Assembly (NCBI RefSeq): GCF_003610495.1
Contig: NZ_RAPK01000007.1
Coordinates: forward strand, 186,001-250,000
DNA from: Sinobaca qinghaiensis
GTDB lineage: Bacteria > Bacillota > Bacilli > Bacillales > Marinococcaceae
Direction: 5' to 3'
Length of the DNA stretch: 64,000 nt
Shown here: piece after piece, positions 17,836-29,772 of the stretch
How positions within the stretch are numbered: position 1 is the first letter of the stretch
Layout of the letters: each line of letters begins with the position of its first letter
Notes under the pieces: generated by a model
What the model was told of the DNA's origin: nothing
The model's input: only the letters and a program-made list of their open reading frames with translations
Databases searched by the model: none
Made by a program: the position numbers and the translations under genes

Positions 17836-20800
17836 TTAAAATAAAGACAGCTGATTGGAATCCGGCAGACCCTGCAGGCAGCCGTGCAGATCGAGATTTT
17901 CAATAACCGTTTTTGTCGCTTTACTGCGCTGCTGCAGATCTTCTTTGGATAGAAATTCGCCGCCTTCTCTTGCTTTTACAATACTGAGCGCTGCATTTGT
18001 GCCGACGCCGTCAAGCGCGTTAAAAGGCGGTATGAGCGAATCCCCTTCTACGATGAATTCTGATGCTTTTGACCGGTAAAGGTCTGCTTTCTGGAAGGAA
18101 TAGCCACGCTCTACCATTTCAAGAGCAAGTTCGAGTACGGTCACAATATTTTTTTCTTTCGGTGTGGCATCAAAGCCTTTTGCCTGTATTTCCTGAATCC
18201 GGCTCTTAATGGAAGTACCGCCTTTGATCATCGTATTTAAATCAAAGTCATCGGCCCGGACGGTAAAATAAGCGGCATAGAAAAACATTGGATGATGCAC
18301 TTTAAAATAGGCAATCCGCACTGCCATTAATACATAAGCAGAGGCGTGGGCTTTTGGAAACATGTACTTGATTTTTAAGCAGGATTCCACATACCAGTCC
18401 GGTACGCCGTGCTTTTTCATTTCTTCAACCCATTCTTCCTGAAGACCTTTTCCTTTACGGACAAATTCCATAATTTTAAATGCCAGGGCGTCGTCCACCC
18501 CTTTGTAGATAAGGTAAACCATAATATCGTCACGGCAGCCGATTACATCTTTAAGCTGGCACGTGCCGCTCTGGATCAGTTCCTGGGCATTTCCAAGCCA
18601 TACGTCTGCGCCGTGGGAAAGTCCGGAAATCTGCAGCAGCTCTGAAAATGTGGTCGGGTTCGTTTCCTCGAGCATCTGCCGGACGAACCGCGTACCAAAT
18701 TCAGGAATGCCGTAGGTGCCCGTTTTACACATAATCTGTTCCGGCGTTACGCCGAGTACTTCGGGCGAGCTGAATATCTTCATTACTTCTTTATCATCTA
18801 CGGGAATGGTCTTTGGATCAATACCGCTTAAATCCTGCAGCATACGAATGACAGTCGGGTCATCGTGTCCAAGAATATCGAGCTTCAGCAGGTTATCATG
18901 AATGGAATGAAAGTCAAAATGGGTCGTCCGCCATTCCGAACTTTTATCATCAGCCGGAAACTGAACCGGGCTGAAATCATGGATATCATACTCCTCGGGT
19001 ACAACGATTATACCCCCCGGGTGCTGGCCGGTTGTACGCTTAACACCTGTACACCCTGACACAAGCCGGTCAATTTCCGCCCCGCGCAGATGCATATCAT
19101 GATCACTTTGATATCCCTTCACGTACCCGTAAGCCGTTTTATCAGCAACGGTACCTATCGTTCCGGCCCGGTAGACGTTTTTTTCGCCGAATAACTCTTT
19201 TGTATAATGATGCGCTCTCGGCTGATAGTCACCGGAGAAGTTTAAATCGATATCAGGCACTTTATCCCCTTTAAATCCGAGGAACGTTTCAAACGGAATA
19301 TCCTGACCTTCTTTAATATATGTGCTTCCGCACTTTTCACACGCTTTGTCAGGCAGGTCATAGCCCGACATTACGGAACCGTCGTTAAAGAAGTAGGAAT
19401 GCTTACAGGACGGACACACGTAGTGGGGCGGGAGTGGATTCACTTCCGTTATTTCGGTCATCGTTGCTACAAATGAAGATCCGACCGACCCTCTGGAACC
19501 GACCAGATAGCCGTCGTCCAGTGATTTTTTTACAAGCTTCTGTGAAATGAGATAAATAACATCAAATCCATGGCCGATAATGCTGGCCAGCTCTTTTTCC
19601 AGCCTGCTTTCAACAATTTCAGGAAGCGGGGAGCCGTAAAGTTCCTCCGCTTTCGTATAGCACATATCCCTGATTTCTTTATCCGAGCCTTCAATGGTAG
19701 GCGTATAAAGCTGGTCGGGGATGGGATGAATCTCCTCGACTGAATCGGCCAGTGCCCTCGATTCGGTCACTACAACTTTCTTTGCAAGATCGTCTCCAAG
19801 AAACGAAAATTCCTCCAGCATTTCATCTGTTGTCCGAAAATGAACGGCAGGCAGCGTCTGACGGTTCAAAGGGTTCGCTCCGCCCTGGGAAGCTACCAGT
19901 ATTTTACGATAAACGCTGTCTTCGGGTTCAATATAATGGGCATTACCCGTAGCGATAACAGGCTTGCCGAGTTCTTCGCCCAGAGCGGCTATTTTTTTGG
20001 TAATGTCATAAACAGCATCCTGGTCTTTGAGCAGCTCTTTTTCCACCAGATGGGCGTAGTTGCCGGGCGGCTGGATTTCCAGATAATCATAGAATTCTGC
20101 GGCTACCTTAGCTTCTTCTGCCGACTTCTGCATCATCGTTTCAAACACTTCTCCCTTGTCACATCCAGAGCCGACTATAAGTCCGGCACGGTGCTTCTGC
20201 AGAACCGACCTTGGAATACGGGGGGTCCGGAAGAAATACTCCAGATGGGATTTGGAAATAAGCGTATAAAGATTTTTCAGGCCTTCCTGAGTCTGGGCGA
20301 TCAGCGTGCAGTGGGAAGGGCGGAGTCTGTAGAAATCGCCCTGACCCATGTTCTGATTCAGCTGATTATGATTGGCAATTTCTTTGTTCATTGCGTCTTT
20401 AAGCATTTTCCAGAGCAGGTATCCTGTTGCTTCTGCATCATAAATAGCCCGGTGGTGGCTGACGAGTTCAATATCAAACGCTTTACATAAAGAGTTCAGG
20501 CGGTGGTTTTTTAAATGCGGGTATAAAAAACGTCCCAGCTCCAATGTGTCAATCACAGGATTTTCCACTTTATCCTGATCCATTTTCCGGTAGCCTTCAT
20601 TTAGAAATCCCATATCAAAGCTGGCATTATGAGCGACGAGAATACCATCCTCCATAAAGGTTTCAAAATCAGTAAGCACGTCGTTAAGTTCCGGTGCCCC
20701 TTCGAGCATATCATCGGTAATACCGGTCAAATCAATAATCGTATCCGACAGCTTCTGATGCGGATTGGAAAATCGTTCAAACCTGTCTACGATTTCTCCA

Positions 20801-22134
20801 TCTCTTATTTTCACAGCTGCCAGCTCAATAATGGTGTCGTACACAACGCTCAGTCCCGTCGTTTCTACGTCAAACACAATATAAGTGCCGGTCGCCAGAT
20901 CACGGTCCGCTTCGTTATATGCAATCGGCACCCCGTCATCCACAAGGTTAGCCTCGAGCCCGTACAGGATTTTCACGCCGTGCTTCTTCGATGCGCTGTA
21001 CGCATCCGGGAAAGACTGGGCTACACCATGGTCGGTGATGGCCACTGCCTGATGTCCCCATTCTGCTGCTTTTGCTACGTATTCGGAAGCCGTCGTCGTC
21101 GCATCCATCTGACTCATATTTGTATGAGCATGAAGCTCTACTCTTGTTTCCTCAGGATCTGCTTTATCTGTTCTTACCGCAGGCTGAATCTGTGTGACAT
21201 CATTTCCGATCATCACCAGATCACGCACAAATGTGTCATTCTGTACGCCGCCCCTTACTTTCACCCACATGCCCTTTTTCAGGGCCAGGTACATCGGCAG
21301 ATCTTCTTTATCTCTGGAGAACATTTTCACGCTGATGGAATCGGTATAATCGGTAATTTTAAAAGTTAGAAGCGTACGTCCGCTTCGCAACTCTCTTGTT
21401 TCCGCCTCAAAAATATACCCCTGTATAGCAATCCGGCGTTCTTCGTCCTGGATCGTTTCAATCGGAACCGGTTCCTCTTTAATAGGATAGCCGATACGAA
21501 GAGAACCGGAATCGCCGGCTTTTTTGGACCGGTCTTCCTGCTTTTTACGCTCCATCATAGCTTCGACTACTTTGGAGTGATCTTCTTCTTTCTTCTTTTC
21601 TTCAAACGCCTCCCGCTCTTCCTGCGAGTTCTTGACGTCCGCTTTAACGATGCACTTGCCGAATCCAAGACCCGGCATAATCTCCTGAAGGGAATCCGCG
21701 AGCTTTCGCTCCATCATCGAAGCTTCTGCCTCATTTTTACAGGAAAGAGTGATCACGTTATTTTCGATGGCAGGCAGGCCGCCGTTAAGACGCTGCCTCA
21801 AATGAGGCGCCATGCCGTCAATCCGCTTAACTACGGCCGGCCAGTAGGATGTCAGACGGTCATACGGCTGTTCTTCTTGATATTGTATGGAAAAAGAAGT
21901 TGACGCAACGTGCGTAAACGCTGTGTTCATCTTATTTTCAATCAGCTCGAATATTTCATAGGGAAGCGGAACCGGAAGGTAGAAATAAAAGTGCCACTTT
22001 TTCTCCTGCTTGCTGATTTCCAGTTTTTCTATCCGCCCCTCCTGCAGGTATCTCTCTTTTATGTCAGCGGGGACATCCAGCTGCTCCATCAGCAGCTGAA
22101 ATCTTTCTTCTCTGATACGGTTGTCTGAACTCAC
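17836..22134 (-). CDS. polC: DNA polymerase III alpha subunit, PolC type
   Basis: Main replicative polymerase of low-GC Gram-positives, with built-in proofreading. The protein has 1432 aa (B. subtilis 1437). Order: N-terminal domains (1-220), OB fold (about 225-315), PHP domain starting HAHTNMSQ at 335, inserted DEDD exonuclease with FDVETTGLS at 421-429, then PHP remainder, a zinc-binding Cys cluster (CPSC...CEKC), the polymerase core (DIDLNF) and C-terminal tandem HhH/beta-binding regions. Start is GTG at 22134 behind AAAGGGG. It is preceded by a long hairpin terminator after proS. Confidence 0.98.
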   Translation of the reverse strand: MSSDNRIREERFQLLMEQLDVPADIKERYLQEGRIEKLEISKQEKKWHFYFYLPVPLPYEIFELIENKMNTAFTHVASTSFSIQYQEEQPYDRLTSYWPAVVKRIDGMAPHLRQRLNGGLPAIENNVITLSCKNEAEASMMERKLADSLQEIMPGLGFGKCIVKADVKNSQEEREAFEEKKKEEDHSKVVEAMMERKKQEDRSKKAGDSGSLRIGYPIKEEPVPIETIQDEERRIAIQGYIFEAETRELRSGRTLLTFKITDYTDSISVKMFSRDKEDLPMYLALKKGMWVKVRGGVQNDTFVRDLVMIGNDVTQIQPAVRTDKADPEETRVELHAHTNMSQMDATTTASEYVAKAAEWGHQAVAITDHGVAQSFPDAYSASKKHGVKILYGLEANLVDDGVPIAYNEADRDLATGTYIVFDVETTGLSVVYDTIIELAAVKIRDGEIVDRFERFSNPHQKLSDTIIDLTGITDDMLEGAPELNDVLTDFETFMEDGILVAHNASFDMGFLNEGYRKMDQDKVENPVIDTLELGRFLYPHLKNHRLNSLCKAFDIELVSHHRAIYDAEATGYLLWKMLKDAMNKEIANHNQLNQNMGQGDFYRLRPSHCTLIAQTQEGLKNLYTLISKSHLEYFFRTPRIPRSVLQKHRAGLIVGSGCDKGEVFETMMQKSAEEAKVAAEFYDYLEIQPPGNYAHLVEKELLKDQDAVYDITKKIAALGEELGKPVIATGNAHYIEPEDSVYRKILVASQGGANPLNRQTLPAVHFRTTDEMLEEFSFLGDDLAKKVVVTESRALADSVEEIHPIPDQLYTPTIEGSDKEIRDMCYTKAEELYGSPLPEIVESRLEKELASIIGHGFDVIYLISQKLVKKSLDDGYLVGSRGSVGSSFVATMTEITEVNPLPPHYVCPSCKHSYFFNDGSVMSGYDLPDKACEKCGSTYIKEGQDIPFETFLGFKGDKVPDIDLNFSGDYQPRAHHYTKELFGEKNVYRAGTIGTVADKTAYGYVKGYQSDHDMHLRGAEIDRLVSGCTGVKRTTGQHPGGIIVVPEEYDIHDFSPVQFPADDKSSEWRTTHFDFHSIHDNLLKLDILGHDDPTVIRMLQDLSGIDPKTIPVDDKEVMKIFSSPEVLGVTPEQIMCKTGTYGIPEFGTRFVRQMLEETNPTTFSELLQISGLSHGADVWLGNAQELIQSGTCQLKDVIGCRDDIMVYLIYKGVDDALAFKIMEFVRKGKGLQEEWVEEMKKHGVPDWYVESCLKIKYMFPKAHASAYVLMAVRIAYFKVHHPMFFYAAYFTVRADDFDLNTMIKGGTSIKSRIQEIQAKGFDATPKEKNIVTVLELALEMVERGYSFQKADLYRSKASEFIVEGDSLIPPFNALDGVGTNAALSIVKAREGGEFLSKEDLQQRSKATKTVIENLDLHGCLQGLPDSNQLSLF

Positions 22135-22164
22135 TGCAGAGCACCCCTTTCGTTACTTTCTTCA

Positions 22165-22229
22165 TAAAATTATCCCATGGTTTTCTTCGATTAGAAAGTG
22201 TCATTTCTAATAAAGGCCCATGGGATAAT
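22165..22229 (-). terminator. Long bipartite hairpin after proS
   Basis: ATTATCCCATGG pairs perfectly with CCATGGGATAAT (12 bp), followed by TTTTAT. The loop encloses a TTAGAAA/TTTCTAA hairpin. The design resembles the terminator after rbfA. Termination efficiency may be partial because the U-tract is short. Confidence 0.65.
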
Positions 22230-22244
22230 AGCTTGATTCTTCGA

Positions 22245-23945
22245 TTATGCGTGCTGTTTTAAATAGTCCATAAGGCCGGATACCGCAACTTCCACGGCTT
22301 CTCCACCTTCTCTAAGTTTCACTTCCACAATATCTTCCGCCGCTTTTTTGCCGCAGGCCACTCTGACCGGAATACCGTATAAATCAGCATCTTTGAATTT
22401 CACTCCGGCGCGTTCTTTCCGGTCATCGTATAACACATCAAAACCGGCTTCGCGGAGCTTCTTGTACAAGGATTCTCCAAGGGCAGCCTGATCTTCCTGT
22501 TTTACATTCATCGTCAGCAGGTGGATATCGAAAGGAGCGACATTTTTCGGCCAGATGATGCCGGATTCATCATGATGCTGTTCGACAATTGCCGCAATAG
22601 TCCGGCTCACGCCGATGCCGTAACATCCCATGATTAACGGCTGTGCTTTTCCCTGTTCGTCCAGAAAATCAGCTTTTAACGCTTTAGAATACTTGGTTCC
22701 CAGCTTAAATACCTGACCGACTTCAATCCCTTTGGCGAAGCGGATCGTTCCTTTGCCATCCGGAGCCGGATCTCCTTCTTTGATAAAACGCAGATCCTCA
22801 TAGGAGCTGATTGTAATATCGCGGTCCGGATGAACGTTAATAAAATGCTTATCTGATTCGTTAGCTCCTGTTACCGCTTCCGCTATGCCTCGTACAGCAT
22901 AATCAGCCAGTATTTTCACGTTTTCCGGTGCACGGACCGGCCCGATAAAGCCTGTGCGGCATCCCATTACCTGCTCGACCTCGGCATCTTCTGCCAGCCT
23001 GACTTCTGAGGAGTCCAGCAGGTTGGCAACTTTAATCTCATTTACTTCATGATCTCCCCTGACTAAAACAAGCACAGGTTCTTCATCTGCTATAAATAAC
23101 ACAGATTTAATAATGGAAGTACTTTCTATCGAAAGACCTTTCATCAAATCGTCAATCGTTTTCATCGACGGGGTATCAATCGGCGCCATGGACGTTTCCG
23201 GCCTGGCCGGCTTTTCATAACCGTCGGCAATCTTTGCCACTTCAATATTGGCCGCAAAATCGGAAGCGTCCGAATAGGCAATCGTGTCTTCACCTACGTC
23301 GGAAAGGGCCATAAATTCATGGGTGCCGCCTTTGCCGCCGATCGCTCCGGCATCTGCTTCCACTGCACGGAAATCGAGGCCGCATCTTTTAAATACAGAT
23401 TGATAGGCGCGGAACATGTTCCAGTAGCTTTCTTCAAGCCCTTCTTCACTGCTGTCAAAAGAATAGGCATCTTTCATAACAAACTCGCGGGAACGTAACA
23501 CCCCAAAACGCGGTCTTCTTTCATCCCGGTATTTGTTTTGAATCTGGTAGAGATTCACCGGCAGTTTTTTGTAGGAATTCAACTCATCGCGCACAAGTGA
23601 GGTGATCACTTCTTCATGCGTGGCACCGAGTACGAAATCGCGGTTGTGCCTGTCTTTCAAGCGCATCAGTTCCGGACCATAATCGTGAATACGGCCGGAT
23701 TCCTCCCATATTTCAGCTGGCTGCACCGCCGGCATAAGAATTTCCTGAGCTCCGGCATTGTTCATTTCTTCTCTAACGATATTTTCAATTTTTCTAAGTA
23801 CTTTATAGCCGAGCGGAAGATAGCTGTAAATTCCGGAAGCCGTCTGACGGATAAGTCCGGCTCTGAGCATCAGCTGATGGCTCGTTATGTCTGCGCCCTG
23901 CGGCACATCACGCATCGTGGGACTGAAAAATGATTGTTGTCTCAT
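22245..23945 (-). CDS. proS: Prolyl-tRNA synthetase (bacterial type)
   Basis: Charges tRNA-Pro. The protein has 566 aa (B. subtilis 564). Class II motifs are clear: motif 1 region [20 protein letters not shown], motif 2 [17 protein letters not shown], motif 3 [10 protein letters not shown]. The inserted editing domain (about 225-405) removes mischarged alanine, and a C-terminal anticodon-binding domain follows. Upstream is a 165-bp gap from rseP that holds a compact structured RNA candidate. No T-box signature is visible there. Confidence 0.97.
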   Translation of the reverse strand: MRQQSFFSPTMRDVPQGADITSHQLMLRAGLIRQTASGIYSYLPLGYKVLRKIENIVREEMNNAGAQEILMPAVQPAEIWEESGRIHDYGPELMRLKDRHNRDFVLGATHEEVITSLVRDELNSYKKLPVNLYQIQNKYRDERRPRFGVLRSREFVMKDAYSFDSSEEGLEESYWNMFRAYQSVFKRCGLDFRAVEADAGAIGGKGGTHEFMALSDVGEDTIAYSDASDFAANIEVAKIADGYEKPARPETSMAPIDTPSMKTIDDLMKGLSIESTSIIKSVLFIADEEPVLVLVRGDHEVNEIKVANLLDSSEVRLAEDAEVEQVMGCRTGFIGPVRAPENVKILADYAVRGIAEAVTGANESDKHFINVHPDRDITISSYEDLRFIKEGDPAPDGKGTIRFAKGIEVGQVFKLGTKYSKALKADFLDEQGKAQPLIMGCYGIGVSRTIAAIVEQHHDESGIIWPKNVAPFDIHLLTMNVKQEDQAALGESLYKKLREAGFDVLYDDRKERAGVKFKDADLYGIPVRVACGKKAAEDIVEVKLREGGEAVEVAVSGLMDYLKQHA

Positions 23946-24025
23946 AGTAGTAGGAACCCTCTTTCTTCAAGTTAAACAGGCAGAAATATTCCTGCCGGTA
24001 TCGTATTTAGATAAAACAAAGGCGC

Positions 24026-24093
24026 CAGTACCCGCTCCCGACAAAAGGCTCACCTTTTGAGTCGTTATCTCCTCGGAGAAAGCTCGGGCACTG
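24026..24093 (-). ncRNA. Candidate structured leader RNA upstream of proS
   Basis: In the minus-strand transcript, AGTGCCCG (arm ending 24085) pairs with CGGGTACT (24034-24027), closing a three-way junction. Inside are a short TCTC/GAGA hairpin with a CGAG loop and a longer CAAAAGG/CCTTTTG hairpin with a TGAG loop, extended by CGA/TCG around a 2-nt bulge. Just upstream, at the 3' end of rseP, is a TATAAT -10, so a transcript could start immediately before the structure. It does not match a T-box or any riboswitch I recognise. The fold was found by eye only. Confidence 0.4.
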
Positions 24094-24109
24094 AAGCCTT
24101 GCAGCATTA

Positions 24110-25375
24110 TTATAAAAAGAAACGGTTAATATCATTCCACGTTACCGCCAGCATCAGCAGAATCAGCAGGGCAAATCCGAGTAAATGGACCATGCCCTCT
24201 TTCTGCGGATCAATCGGCTTGCGGCGGATTGCTTCAAGCGTAATAAAGATAAGCCTTCCGCCATCCAATGCCGGAAGCGGCAGCAGGTTCACAATACCAA
24301 GATTCACACTCAGCATTGCAGCCCACTGCACTAGCACCAGAATGCCTAAAGAGGCAACTTCGCCTGTAGCATTATAAATACCGACAGGCCCTGCCAGGTC
24401 ATCGAGTGAAAACTGGCCGGTTAAAATCGTACTCAGCACCTGAAAAATCAAGGTCGCTACTTCGACGACGCTGGTCGCACCATATTCAATCGCTCCAAAG
24501 AAGGAATGCTCCGGAGCCGGCGCATTTACGCCGATCTGACCGATTTCCTGCTCCGCCATTTCATCGTACACGCTGTCCGGCTCTACGGTGATGGTCTGTT
24601 CCTGACCATCACGCACAATATCAAACGGAACAGCCTGACCCGGGTTCTGCTGAATGACTGACGTCATTTCCTGCCACGTATTTACCTGCTGGCCGTCCAC
24701 GGCGTTTACTTCATCGCCCTGCATCAGGCCGGCTTCCTGGGCAGGACTTCCGTCCACCAGTTCTCCCATGGAAGCTTCGTCTGTTGGTACGCCGTTAATC
24801 AGCGCAAACGTCATAAACAGTACAAAGGCGAGAATAAAGTTCATGGCCGGACCCGCAAATATGGTCAAAAACTTGGGACCCGGTTTCTTGGAGCCGAACT
24901 GCCTGTGGTACGGGGCAATCTGCTCCGGCTTTTCATCGACGATCATATTGCAGGCATCATCTACATCAAAGCGCTGCAGCTCTTCTTCGTCATCGGTATA
25001 TGCTTCAATAAACAGCTGTTTATCAAGATCTATACGTTCGACGGACACTACTTTTGCTTCAGGATGCTTTGATTTATTGTTTACGATGATTTCTTTTACC
25101 TTGCCGGCTTCATTCCAGACGAGACCTACTTCATAGCCGGGCTTAATCTGTACCTGCTCCGGTTCTTCGCCGGCCATACGTACATAGCCTCCAAGCGGAA
25201 GCAGCCTGACGGTGTAGAGCGTTTCATTACGTTTTGTTGAAAATATTTTCGGGCCGAAGCCAATTGCAAATTCCCGGCATAATATACCGGCTTTTTTGGC
25301 AAAGTAAAGATGCCCCCATTCATGGACTGCCACCAGCACTCCAAAAATAATAATTATTGCAATTAATGTATCCAA
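24110..25375 (-). CDS. rseP: Intramembrane zinc metalloprotease RseP/RasP
   Basis: Site-2 protease that cleaves anti-sigma factors and signal-peptide remnants within the membrane. The protein has 421 aa (B. subtilis RasP about 420). The zinc motif HEWGH is at 18-22 in the first membrane segment. A PDZ domain lies around 190-270 ([15 protein letters not shown]), and the third zinc ligand is in [12 protein letters not shown] near the C-terminus. It is in the usual uppS-cdsA-dxr-rseP-proS string, 13 bp after dxr. A charged insert at about 95-150 lies between the first membrane segments and the PDZ domain. Confidence 0.96.
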   Translation of the reverse strand: MDTLIAIIIIFGVLVAVHEWGHLYFAKKAGILCREFAIGFGPKIFSTKRNETLYTVRLLPLGGYVRMAGEEPEQVQIKPGYEVGLVWNEAGKVKEIIVNNKSKHPEAKVVSVERIDLDKQLFIEAYTDDEEELQRFDVDDACNMIVDEKPEQIAPYHRQFGSKKPGPKFLTIFAGPAMNFILAFVLFMTFALINGVPTDEASMGELVDGSPAQEAGLMQGDEVNAVDGQQVNTWQEMTSVIQQNPGQAVPFDIVRDGQEQTITVEPDSVYDEMAEQEIGQIGVNAPAPEHSFFGAIEYGATSVVEVATLIFQVLSTILTGQFSLDDLAGPVGIYNATGEVASLGILVLVQWAAMLSVNLGIVNLLPLPALDGGRLIFITLEAIRRKPIDPQKEGMVHLLGFALLILLMLAVTWNDINRFFL

Positions 25376-25388
25376 TTTTTTCCCACCT

Positions 25389-26534
25389 TTACCCTATTAA
25401 AGAAGCCACATATTCCCTTGTTTCTTTATCCACTTCAAGAATGGTCTGTAAATCAGGAGCACGCTGGGACGAGTGCCGATGCATTGCTTTTTCTATATAC
25501 TCTTCAATAGCCACAAAGGAAATCCGGCCTGCGAGAAATTCCGCCACCGCTATTTCGTTTGCCGCATTTAAAACAGCTGTCATCGTACCGCCGGTTTTTC
25601 CTGCATCATACGCATACTGCAGACAGCGGTACCGGTCGAAATCCGGCTTTGAAAAATGAAGCGCTCCTGCTTCCCATAAGTTTAACCTGTTTGTATCTTT
25701 TAATTCAAGCCTTTTAGGCTGGGACAGGGCAAACTGAATGGGAACCCTCATATCAGGCGATCCAAGATGGGCTATCACGCTTTTGTCTTTATATTCCACG
25801 AGGGAATGCACAATACTCTCCCGGTGGATAACAACTTCAATGTCATCATACGCCATATCAAAGAGCCAGTGGGCTTCGATAACTTCAAAGCCTTTGTTCA
25901 TCATCGTTGCCGAATCGATCGTTATTTTTGCGCCCATTGACCAGTTCGGATGGTTCAGGGCATCTTCTTTTGTTACATTCTGCAGCTGATCCCGGTTTAG
26001 ATCACGGAAGCTTCCGCCGGATGCTGTAATAATTAACCGGTCTACGTCCTCTCTTCTATTGCCGAGCAGGCACTGGTAAATAGCCGAATGCTCGCTGTCC
26101 ACGGGCAGCAGCAGCGCCTCATGCTTTTTAGCTGCCTGCGTAACGATGTGACCGGCCGTCACAAGCGTTTCTTTATTGGCAATGCCGATATCCTTGCCCG
26201 CTTCAATAGCTGCAAGCGTCGGCTCCAGTCCGACACTTCCCATCACTGCGTTCATTAGAAAATCAGCTTCCTTATATGAGGCAGCTTCAATCAGCCCGTC
26301 TCTGCCAAAAAGAACCCGGATATTCGGAAATTCTTTTTGAAGCCGCTCTGCATCTTCTTTTCGTTCTACGCTGACAAGCGATGGCTTAAACAGCGCTATC
26401 TGTTCTGCCGCAAGCGTAATGTTTTTACCGGCTGTCATAGCCGCGAGCGAAAATTCTTCCGGATGGCTTTTAATGACGTCCAGCGTTTGTGTGCCAATAG
26501 AGCCGGTGGATCCAAGCAGTGAGATTTTTTTCAT
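25389..26534 (-). CDS. dxr: 1-deoxy-D-xylulose 5-phosphate reductoisomerase
   Basis: Second step of the MEP isoprenoid pathway: makes MEP from DXP with NADPH. The protein has 381 aa (B. subtilis 383). The NADPH loop [13 protein letters not shown] is at 4-16. The metal-binding DSEHSA and the flexible loop [15 protein letters not shown] are conserved. It lies between cdsA and rseP, as in B. subtilis, and supplies isoprenoid precursor for the product of uppS nearby. Confidence 0.97.
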   Translation of the reverse strand: MKKISLLGSTGSIGTQTLDVIKSHPEEFSLAAMTAGKNITLAAEQIALFKPSLVSVERKEDAERLQKEFPNIRVLFGRDGLIEAASYKEADFLMNAVMGSVGLEPTLAAIEAGKDIGIANKETLVTAGHIVTQAAKKHEALLLPVDSEHSAIYQCLLGNRREDVDRLIITASGGSFRDLNRDQLQNVTKEDALNHPNWSMGAKITIDSATMMNKGFEVIEAHWLFDMAYDDIEVVIHRESIVHSLVEYKDKSVIAHLGSPDMRVPIQFALSQPKRLELKDTNRLNLWEAGALHFSKPDFDRYRCLQYAYDAGKTGGTMTAVLNAANEIAVAEFLAGRISFVAIEEYIEKAMHRHSSQRAPDLQTILEVDKETREYVASLIG

Positions 26535-26577
26535 AGTAGTCTCCTTTATTAATCAGCCTGTCTGTAGTATGTACGTT

Positions 26578-27378
26578 CTACGATAAAAAATAGAAAAAGT
26601 GCAGCAGAGGCATGACAAAAATCAAGCTGTCAAAGCGGTCGAGCACACCGCCGTGGCCCGGCAGCAGCGTTCCGGAATCCTTTACGGCATAATGGCGTTT
26701 TAACGCTGATTCTACCAGATCTCCGAGCTGTCCAAATATAGAAGCCGTTAAAATAAATGCAGTGACGACCCATGCCGACGAATAGATAGGAAAGAACATG
26801 TGAAATACCCACCCTACAATAAGCGCGGCACCTATTCCCCCTATGAATCCTTCAATTGTTTTTTTCGGACTGATATCGGGCCAGAGCTTATGCTTTCCCC
26901 ACTTCCGGCCGATAAAATAGGCACCGGAATCGGTCGCCCAGATAATAAATAAAGTAAAAAATACAATGAGCAGTCCAATATCCTCGAGGTTACGGGTAAT
27001 AATCAGGTGATAAAATCCGTAACCGACGTAGACCGCTGATAAAATAACAAAACCGGCCTCATCAAATGTAAATGAGTTTTTGGTTACTACGGTCCATGCA
27101 AGCAAAAACAAAATCATGACGAAGAAAAGTTCGGACTTTGACACATGATCCAGAAATACGACGTTCAGCCATTCAGCGGGAATGAGGAGCGTCCACATAA
27201 ACAACATGCTGATCAGTCCCATAAACGACCTGGCTTTAATATGTTTCATTCGAATCAGTTCATACATAGCAGCTGAAGCAATAATAGCCACAAACGCTGT
27301 AAAAAACACTCCGCCTGCAATAACAGCGCCAAGTAATACAATGCCTCCAATTACTGCTGTTACTATTCGTTGTCTCAT
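26578..27378 (-). CDS. cdsA: Phosphatidate cytidylyltransferase
   Basis: Integral membrane enzyme that forms CDP-diacylglycerol, the branch point for phospholipids. The protein has 266 aa with about eight hydrophobic segments. The C-terminal CDP-DAG synthase signature is visible as SIFGQLGDLVESALKRHYAVKDSGTLLPGHGG (given by its key residues G-D-E-S-K-R-KD-PGHGG). It follows uppS by 14 bp and is part of the uppS-cdsA-dxr-rseP operon. Confidence 0.96.
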   Translation of the reverse strand: MRQRIVTAVIGGIVLLGAVIAGGVFFTAFVAIIASAAMYELIRMKHIKARSFMGLISMLFMWTLLIPAEWLNVVFLDHVSKSELFFVMILFLLAWTVVTKNSFTFDEAGFVILSAVYVGYGFYHLIITRNLEDIGLLIVFFTLFIIWATDSGAYFIGRKWGKHKLWPDISPKKTIEGFIGGIGAALIVGWVFHMFFPIYSSAWVVTAFILTASIFGQLGDLVESALKRHYAVKDSGTLLPGHGGVLDRFDSLIFVMPLLHFFYFLS

Positions 27379-27392
27379 TGTGTCTCCCCCAT

Positions 27393-28157
27393 CTAAACGC
27401 CCCCGTACCGCCGCTTCCTTTCCTGAAACACCTTAACTGCTTCTTCCAGGTGTTCCCCGTTGAAGTCCGGCCAGAGAACATCTGTAAACCAAAACTCGCT
27501 GTAAGCCAGCTGCCACAGCATAAAGTTGCTCAGGCGTATCTCTCCGCTCGTTCGTATGAGCAGATCCGGATCCGGAAGATTGCTGCTGAAAAGTTTTGCC
27601 TTTATATCTTTTTCCGAAATGTCTTCAGCTTTAATAGAACCGCTCTCCACTTCTTCTCCAAGTGCTTTCACGGCGCGGACCAGTTCATCCCGTCCGCCGT
27701 AATTCATGGCAATATTCATAACAATACCTGTGTTGCCGGCCGTATCATCGATTGCTTTTTTAACAGCTTTCAACGTATGGGCCGGAAGCAGATCCGTGCT
27801 CCCCATCATTTGAACTTTAACGTTATTTTCCATCAGGGAGGGAAGCTCTTTCGTAATAAACTTTTCCGGCATCCTCATGAGAAATTCCACTTCTGACTTG
27901 GGACGTTTCCAGTTTTCTGTTGAAAATGCATAGAGCGTTATATATTTAATTCCCATTAAATGGGCTTTTTCTACAATGCGATTAATGGTTTTCATGCCTT
28001 CACGGTGTCCAGCAACGCGCGGCATACCTCGTTCTTTTGCCCAGCGCCCATTTCCATCCATTATGATAGCAACGTGAGCCGGTATGTTACCTGATTTAGC
28101 AGTGTCGGCCTTTTGATGCGGGCGTTCTTCTGGATTTTTTAAAAATCTATCAATCAT
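27393..28157 (-). CDS. uppS: Undecaprenyl diphosphate synthase
   Basis: cis-Prenyltransferase making the C55 lipid carrier for cell-wall synthesis. The protein has 254 aa (B. subtilis 260). The catalytic Asp34 lies in IIMDGNGRWA. The downstream region MNYGGRDELV and the C-terminal RTSGEIRLSNFMLWQ are conserved substrate-binding motifs. It is the first gene of the uppS-cdsA-dxr-rseP unit, after the frr terminator and a possible promoter. Confidence 0.97.
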   Translation of the reverse strand: MIDRFLKNPEERPHQKADTAKSGNIPAHVAIIMDGNGRWAKERGMPRVAGHREGMKTINRIVEKAHLMGIKYITLYAFSTENWKRPKSEVEFLMRMPEKFITKELPSLMENNVKVQMMGSTDLLPAHTLKAVKKAIDDTAGNTGIVMNIAMNYGGRDELVRAVKALGEEVESGSIKAEDISEKDIKAKLFSSNLPDPDLLIRTSGEIRLSNFMLWQLAYSEFWFTDVLWPDFNGEHLEEAVKVFQERKRRYGGV

Positions 28158-28244
28158 GGTTGGGGCACCAGCCTTCTTTTAATATGTAACCCATTATTTT
28201 TTCTGCCTGTTTTCTATACCGGCAGAGTTATGCAGTCCTTTTTC

Positions 28245-28274
28245 ATCTTAATGCATTAGTGCTCTCAAACACAA
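28245..28274 (-). promoter_or_regulatory. Possible promoter of uppS operon
   Basis: TTGTGT (28274-28269), 18-bp spacer, TAAGAT (28250-28245) on the minus strand. It is in the right place, between the frr terminator and uppS, but both hexamers are imperfect. Confidence 0.35.
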
Positions 28275-28331
28275 GAGATGAGGGAAACTTTTCCTGTTCA
28301 TGCGGCAGCCCTCTTCTTTATTTCGTTTAAT

Positions 28332-28365
28332 AAAAGGAAAAACCCTCCTGCAAGAAGAGGGTTTT
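28332..28365 (-). terminator. Rho-independent terminator of rpsB-tsf-pyrH-frr
   Basis: AAAACCCTC and GAGGGTTTT form a 9-bp stem, followed by TCCTTTT on the minus strand, about 30 bp after the frr stop. Confidence 0.85.
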
Positions 28366-28394
28366 ACATTCTTTCTATTGTATCGTCTGTGAGC

Positions 28395-28952
28395 TTAAAC
28401 TTCCATAATTTCTTTTTCTTTATCTGCTGCTGCTTTATCGATTTCTGCAATATGCTGATCTGTTACTTTTTGAATATCATCCTGCTGGCGACGAAGGTCA
28501 TCTTCTGTAATATCTCCATCTTTTTGCTGCTTTTTAAGAGATTCGTTAGCATCGCGGCGGAGATTGCGGATCGCCACTTTTGCCTCTTCTGCATATTTGC
28601 CTACCAGTTTTGATAAGTCTTTACGGCGTTCCTCTGTAAGAGCCGGTATGGATATACGGATCACTTCGCCGTCGTTGCTCGGAGTAAGACCGAGGTTGGC
28701 TTTTTGGATTCCTTTTTCCATATCGTTAATGGAGGATTTGTCATAAGGTGCTACAACCAGAAGCCGTGCTTCCGGCACAGAAATGGAAGCCAGCTGATTT
28801 AGAGGTGTTTCCGCCCCGTAATAGCTCACGATTACTTTATCAAGCATAGAAGGGTTAGCCCTTCCTGCTCTTAATGTTGCAAGCTCCCGTTGAAAGGAGT
28901 CGATGGACTTTTTCATTTTAGCGGATGTTTCCTGCTTTGCGTTCTCTGCCAC
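28395..28952 (-). CDS. frr: Ribosome recycling factor
   Basis: Releases ribosomes from mRNA after termination together with EF-G. The protein has 185 aa, the standard size. The tRNA-like three-helix body is recognisable from [17 protein letters not shown] near the N-terminus and the C-terminal [14 protein letters not shown]-type segment (here [15 protein letters not shown]). It starts 2 bp after the pyrH stop and is followed by a terminator. Confidence 0.98.
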   Translation of the reverse strand: MAENAKQETSAKMKKSIDSFQRELATLRAGRANPSMLDKVIVSYYGAETPLNQLASISVPEARLLVVAPYDKSSINDMEKGIQKANLGLTPSNDGEVIRISIPALTEERRKDLSKLVGKYAEEAKVAIRNLRRDANESLKKQQKDGDITEDDLRRQQDDIQKVTDQHIAEIDKAAADKEKEIMEV

Positions 28953-28954
28953 GT

Positions 28955-29674
<720 letters not shown>

Positions 29675-29732
29675 TTACCTCCGCTTGTCAGGTATTATTG
29701 TGAAACCCTTCTATAACATGGAAAGAGGGCCT

Positions 29733-29757
29733 GCCCCACTGGATATATCCAGGGAGC
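29733..29757 (-). other. Hairpin in the tsf-pyrH gap
   Basis: CTGGAT/ATCCAG forms the top of a stem extended by GCTCC and GGGGC with one bulge. No U-tract follows, so a processing or stability element is more likely than a terminator. Confidence 0.5.
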
Positions 29758-29772
29758 ATACCCGCTGCACCA

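Noticed and set aside
20629-21369. 246-codon plus-strand open frame opposite polC
   Set aside because: Antisense shadow of the conserved exonuclease and PHP segments.
23946-24109. T-box riboswitch upstream of proS
   Set aside because: The T-box sequence (TGGNACCGCG), a specifier loop and a terminator/antiterminator pair are all missing, and the gap is too short.
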